A stretch of DNA of 61,558 bases, taken from contig MU833074.1 in the NCBI GenBank assembly GCA_029204225.1, forward strand, positions 1 through 61,558. Direction: 5' to 3'. The position numbers and the translations under genes are program-made. Below the pieces are notes generated by a model. That model saw only the letters and a list, made by a program, of their open reading frames with translations. It was not told where the DNA came from and ran no database searches. How positions within the stretch are numbered: the first letter of the stretch is position 1; every line of letters starts with the position of its first letter. Source of the stretch: Diphasiastrum complanatum (Eukaryota; Streptophyta; Lycopodiopsida; Lycopodiales; Lycopodiaceae). Positions 57,429 through 61,558 of this stretch are shown here, piece by piece.

Positions 57429-57755
57429 ATGAGGACGAAAGTGTGCGCTGTTGAGACTCGCCGTTCCCAGAGATGGAGTTATGGCTTATTGAGTTTTGTG
57501 CTTGGTGTTATTGTGTTGCAGGCTTGCGTTTCTGCGGTGTCTGGTGCTCGGTCACTGAGGGCAGAACCTCCGGCCACTCAGCCTATGTACACAAATCACC
57601 CTGTCAAGTTTAAGGATGGATCCTATGGTAGGCGATCTGGTCCTGATGAGTGCGGATTCAAAAATTTGGAAGAGTGTGCTCCGCCTTCAGACACTAGCTT
57701 TCGAGGATCCAAGCGCCTCGTGCCAACCGGGCCGAATCCTTTGCATAACAGGTAG
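57429..57755 (+). CDS. CLE: CLE-family signalling peptide precursor
   Basis: CLE precursors are secreted and cut to 12-13 residue arabinosylated peptides that signal through CLV1/BAM-type receptor kinases to control meristem and vascular stem cells. This 108-aa precursor has a basic N-terminus and a hydrophobic segment at about residues 18-38 ending near VSGA (signal peptide or anchor). A variable middle follows, then the CLE dodecapeptide at residues 96-107, RLVPTGPNPLHN, with one trailing Arg. Pro99 and Pro102 are at the positions that are hydroxylated in known CLEs; Arg96 makes it an R-type (CLV3-like) and not a TDIF/H-type peptide. The middle carries GPDECGFKNLEEC with two Cys (75, 83), unusual for CLE precursors I know. 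The gene has no coding intron. A possible 5' UTR intron (GT at 57296, AG at 57404) lies upstream. The start is the only Met preceding the signal sequence. Confidence 0.93.
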   Translation: MRTKVCAVETRRSQRWSYGLLSFVLGVIVLQACVSAVSGARSLRAEPPATQPMYTNHPVKFKDGSYGRRSGPDECGFKNLEECAPPSDTSFRGSKRLVPTGPNPLHNR

Positions 57756-58628
57756 CGGGATTGGCAGGAGTATATGATACGATCATGCATGTGATTGAAT
57801 CAGTTGGATATTTCAGAAACCTTAGGTACCAGCGTAGTATCTGCAGATATTTGGAAGCATGATGGTAGTCAATGACCGTTTCCAAATACCTTAAGAGCAA
57901 GCTCGTATAGACGAAGTTACTGAAGACGGAAAACCGTTACTTCGTCAATAGTATTGCATTATCATGGACAGTTTTGATAGAGATCAGTATATTGTTTTGG
58001 ATAGAAGCTTTTCTGTAGCTAGCCATCAATTCCGGAGCTGGCCCGAGGAGCTGATCTAAGACACAGAAATGTTACTACTGACAGACAAAGACTACAATAA
58101 TGGTACATAGACGCTGGCTTCCGTTCTCCATCTCAAGCTGTTAGATCTCATTGAAGAAACTTGTGAGACAAACACAAATCGGAGACTGATCGGCATTACT
58201 ATAATTTTTCTCACAAAAGGTCAACAATCAGCCAAGATTATGGACGCATATTACAAATGCATTAGTGCATCATCAAACTAATATCCGCGCAATTACCATT
58301 TGTTAAAGGCGGAGATGATAATCTGTAACAATACACGCAATTAGCGTGTCCCAAGATTATTATAGCTTCAAATCCGCCATAGAATGAATAAAATGGATTT
58401 TGGCCTGCTGATCTATAGTTTTGAGTATATCGATCTCACAACATACGTATTTAAGGAAGCAAACATTATTTGATCTTTGTCCATAACATGTGTGCTTTCA
58501 TGGATATTTCTAGCATTACGGATCTTTCATGTTTATCGATGCTGTGATTTGTTCCAGGTTTCGATCCATTATACAAAACAACTGCATGTGAAAGTACTCT
58601 CCATTATAATGTAGCTTTTTTATTATTA

Positions 58629-58708
58629 ATGGCTTGCTTAATGCAGTGTTTTGTTGGTTGATGGCTTGCTTAATGTAGCTTTTTGTTGGTTGATGGCTTG
58701 CTTAATCA
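58629..58708. repeat. 32-bp tandem repeat, 2.5 units
   Basis: 'atggcttgcttaat' recurs at 58629, 58661 and 58693 with 'ttttgttggttg' between. It lies about 0.9 kb downstream of the CLE stop. The interval 57.76-58.63 kb shows nothing else except a possible AATAAA at about 58387. Confidence 0.88.
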
Positions 58709-59330
58709 CCTCAACTTCTTGAGTTCAATAACTCAGAGGTGCAGATGGACAGCAGAGAAGATGAAAAAAGACAGCAGATTACACTCCAAGAGCTGTATTG
58801 ACATGAAAAATTTTCCAGGTAAGTAGTTTCTTAAATTTTTGTTCCATACAATGTATGATGTCTGATCAGGTGGGTTCAAAGCCTTTTCATTCAGAACTGT
58901 AGATCTAATACAGACAGATAAATATATGGCAGATCTAAGCACCATAGACAGAAGTTGCAAACATCTTTTTATATCTCATCATTCAGGGAGGGGAGACAAG
59001 AGTGTGTGGCAAAGGGACATGGGCCCTACCTTACTTTAGGGTTACTTATTTGTGGCTTGTGGTGGATGGTATAGTGTGTGTATAGGTAGGTGGTAATAAA
59101 TATGTTGGGGGAGTGGTCACTCCAATACACCTATGACATGCTCCTAAAGGACCCACAAACACAATCAAGCCAATCCTTGTAATGTCCCAATTGTTGAAAT
59201 TCATTTTTTATCGCTTCATTTTAGATTTATGGGTTTCTTGTATGGCTCAAAATCAGCCGGTTTTAGTTATAAATCTTAGGTTTTAAGATTTTATTTTAAC
59301 CTTTTACCGATTCCATAATAGTTTAATGAG

Positions 59331-59626
59331 GTTTTTATATGGTTAGGTTGAAACTTTTTTACGAGCACTATCAAGAGGTGGGTTTTATTTGTTTTTGTTT
59401 ACTTGAATATTGAGAGTCTAGTATCTACCATTAAATATTGTTTACTTGAATATTGAGAAGTTTACTTGAATAGAGGGTTTTTATATGGTTAGATTGAAAC
59501 TTTTTTACGAGCACTATCAAGAGGTGGTTTTTATTTGTTTTTGTTTACTTGAATATTGAGAATCTAGTATCTACCATTGAATATTATTGTTTACTTGAAT
59601 ATTGAGAAGTTTACTTGAATAGAGGG
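59331..59626. repeat. 146-150 bp tandem duplication
   Basis: A block starting 'gtttttatatggtta' and ending 'tacttgaatagaggg' occurs at 59331-59476 and 59477-59626, with only a few differences. Each unit itself contains shorter 'gtttacttgaatattgag' repeats. Confidence 0.92.
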
Positions 59627-59681
59627 TAATAGATGGAGGCTAATTTTTTCTTTTTGGGGGTGGGGGGGATTTGAGTTTCCT

Positions 59682-59684
<3 letters not shown>

Positions 59685-59776
<92 letters not shown>

Positions 59777-59778
59777 AC
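59685..59778. repeat. Compound microsatellite (TC)n(AC)n
   Basis: About 34 TC units run from 59685 to 59752, followed directly by about 13 AC units to 59778. An open frame through it on the minus strand is a by-product of the repeat. Confidence 0.97.
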
Positions 59779-59779
59779 A

Positions 59780-61000
59780 AAGAATTGTTAGAAATCTCAT
59801 GAACATGAATCTAAGGGTAGTTGAGAATAAATCTAAAATAAGAAGATTTTAAACAATGCAGTTACCCCCACATCCAAGAAAGATTTTGCATGGGAAGCCT
59901 TCCACTTTTTGAATACGAAGGTTTTAAATGCCCAAATTTCAAGTGGATAATAAAGGTGGAGCTTTTAATGATTGTGAGAGGAAGGGCCCACTAGTGGCCT
60001 AGGGCAAGTGAAGAAGCATGGATTATTTGCTTAGCATCTTGACTTGTCCCATGGCATACCTAGGTAACTCACACTCCATTTGAAAGGGGGCCCCACTTAA
60101 AGTGGTCTCCAACAATGAGAGTGGAGTATTGGATCCCTTTCCACTTACTTTCCATGTTAAACCACCCTAAGAGTTTAAGCTTAGCAATTTATTTAGGCTA
60201 TAAGGATTTCCTCTAGAAGCAATATGTTATATGGTAGCCTCTTACACCATTGAGAAGAATTTTGACCAATGACTATTATCTATATATATTTGAAGATTTG
60301 GACAACATTAAATTGATATCTCAAAATAAGAAAATTCTAATGTAACAAATAAAACCTTGATATGACTTTCACGTGCCAACAAGCTACACCCTATAGGCTT
60401 AATTTTTTTACAGACCTCATGCTTTCCAAAGGCAATATGTGAATTTAAGTTATTTTATTTTTCCTCTCAAAGACTTAACCTTGGACTAAGAACTGTTTAG
60501 AAGCACATGTAAAAACATCTAAGAGAAAGTTTATTAGCCTCTTTGACAATAATTAGAGGGGAATGAAAAAAATCATCACCACTAAATTCTCTATTGTTCC
60601 TATATAATCAGATATTCTAAAGTGTTAAAGCTCTTAGGCATTGCCAATACTTGTTACCATTCTTATTTAAAAAACATAAATCATTAGCAAGAGAGATGAG
60701 CATCTAAGATGAACATCTACGTTATTTTCCACTTACACCAATCACTACAAGTTTTTTCCAAAGACATCTATTTCACTTGCCCTTTCTCCAAAATCTTTGA
60801 ATAGCCTAGTTTGTGGTTGGTTGCTTGATGCATAGAAAGTTGTGGATAGCATGGAGGACATTGAACTAATTAGCTCAATCATACGCGAATCTAGTGACCA
60901 ACAAAGTATCTAAGCCTAATATAGTATTGAGTTTGCCATATTCAAAAGATACAAAAATAACATAGATGCAATGTTTTTGTTGTTCTAACTGTAAAGACCA
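59780..61000. other. Intergenic, no recognised gene
   Basis: AT-rich sequence with only short frames. The right part may already belong to the LTR of the gypsy element at the window edge, whose inner boundary I could not place. Confidence 0.4.
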
Positions 61001-61474
61001 CTAGGGAAAACTAGTAAGATGAGGATAGGAAAACACAAAAGAGACAACGGAGCAAAACCACCCAACCAAACCTAGATCCCTCCTGGATAATCATCTTGGA
61101 TCTAGCCTCCAAGCCATGCCAATGTGACAGTAAGAGGAGAAGAGCTCATCAGGTAACCTAGACCAAGTCGTCGACGAGATAATCTCTACCTCAATATATA
61201 GAGAGTAGGATCCAACGCATGAGCACATGCAATCCCCATGCAAGTCAACAATAAATAGGTTACAGCTCTACATGCATACCTCCTGCCTATATCAGTCACA
61301 TGTACATGCACTACAAGTGTCTCATTTAGAGTGTCTGGGTCCTCTCAAGGTCATTAGTCACCAATAGGCCTTGATTTGGAATTAATCTAGGCGTGACCAA
61401 TAAAATCGAATATTGGAGGGCCGGTCTACCATATTAGGACTATTTCAGGTCCTTAACTGAATATGGCCATAACA

Positions 61475-61558
61475 TTCTGCCTCCCTTAAATAGGTTCTGT
61501 CCTCAGAACAGAAAAAAGAAAACATGAAGCTATTCTGTAGCGCAGGCATCCCAAAGGG
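61475..61558 (-). pseudogene. Ty3/gypsy pol 3' end and polypurine tract, cut by the window edge
   Basis: Read on the minus strand from the edge, one frame gives SEDRTYLREAECYG, which resembles the last residues of plant gypsy pol ('LEDKT.LRGGGNV'). The purine-rich AAGGGAGGCAGAA follows, and then TGTTATGGCC starting at 61474, the expected TG start of the 3' LTR. The LTR runs to lower coordinates for perhaps 400-500 bases. The rest of the element lies outside the window. Confidence 0.5.

Noticed and set aside
59177-59330. Start of a gypsy LTR ('tgtaatgtcccaattg')
   Set aside because: The start resembles some plant LTRs but no partner, primer-binding site or polypurine tract could be found.
59591-59806. 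Minus-strand frame with a long Arg-Glu run
   Set aside because: It is translation of the (TC)n(AC)n microsatellite.
1-61558. CRISPR arrays, rRNA genes or prokaryote-type operons
   Set aside because: No regularly spaced identical repeats, no rRNA-like sequence, and gene structures are eukaryotic.

Overview
The window looks like repeat-rich nuclear DNA from a land plant. The evidence is a CLE signalling-peptide gene, a tubulin-folding cofactor C gene, a prefoldin subunit 1 gene with five plant-style GT-AG introns, and decayed Ty1/copia, Ty3/gypsy, LINE and PIF/Harbinger elements with plant-type initiator-Met primer-binding sites. Base composition is AT-rich and gene density is low (three credible host genes in 61.5 kb), which suggests a large, transposon-bloated genome. 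I cannot fix the lineage from the sequence; a seed-free vascular plant or gymnosperm would fit.

Layout. 0-4.4 kb: an LTR (family B, minus strand) and unassigned sequence. 4.4-5.6 kb: intronless tubulin-folding cofactor C on the minus strand, with a retroelement remnant just upstream. 6.3-9.6 kb: a decayed minus-strand copia element (family A) with a hairpin-rich block between pol and its 3' LTR piece. 10.4-11.9 kb: a LINE skeleton. 16.5-20.4 kb: prefoldin subunit 1 on the minus strand, six exons including a 7-nt microexon. 20.8 kb and 30.4 kb: two copies of an 84-85 bp tRNA-like retroposon, each with a perfect 16-bp target duplication. 22.9-25.1 kb: a PIF/Harbinger pair (Myb/SANT-like ORF1 and DDE transposase). 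25.7-28.1 kb: plus-strand copia pieces (LTR A-PBS-gag, then LTR B-PBS and an integrase fragment). 28.3-37.9 kb: low-complexity and very AT-rich DNA. 38-41 kb: copia integrase, an intact-looking LTR, and gypsy RT/RNase H. 41.9-46.9 kb: local repeats only.

The most interesting part is 46.9-54.3 kb. It holds a cluster of intron-containing, unusually AT-rich genes that are not recognisable host genes. One minus-strand gene (49.1-50.3 kb) splices cleanly into an Ulp1/C48-like cysteine protease domain (HW, QQ and Cys motifs), and its first residues resemble the histone H3 N-terminus. It is transcribed divergently from another multi-exon gene (51.2-52.7 kb). The 0.9 kb between them carries ten copies of a roughly 20-bp motif in both orientations, placed near each gene start and separated by a G-box-rich centre. 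A downstream minus-strand gene (52.8-54.0 kb) has a short Cys/His motif and is broken by a precise 10-bp tandem duplication. A plus-strand gene at 47.4-48.6 kb ends in a segment that may be a ubiquitin-like fold. A 26-27 bp direct repeat lies on both sides of the block. My inference is a decaying, protease-bearing large DNA transposon or transposon-derived island of a type I cannot name.

54.3-61.6 kb: a 45-bp minisatellite, the CLE precursor gene at 57.4 kb, local tandem repeats, a (TC)n(AC)n microsatellite, and at the right edge the 3' end of a gypsy pol with its polypurine tract and LTR start (minus strand).
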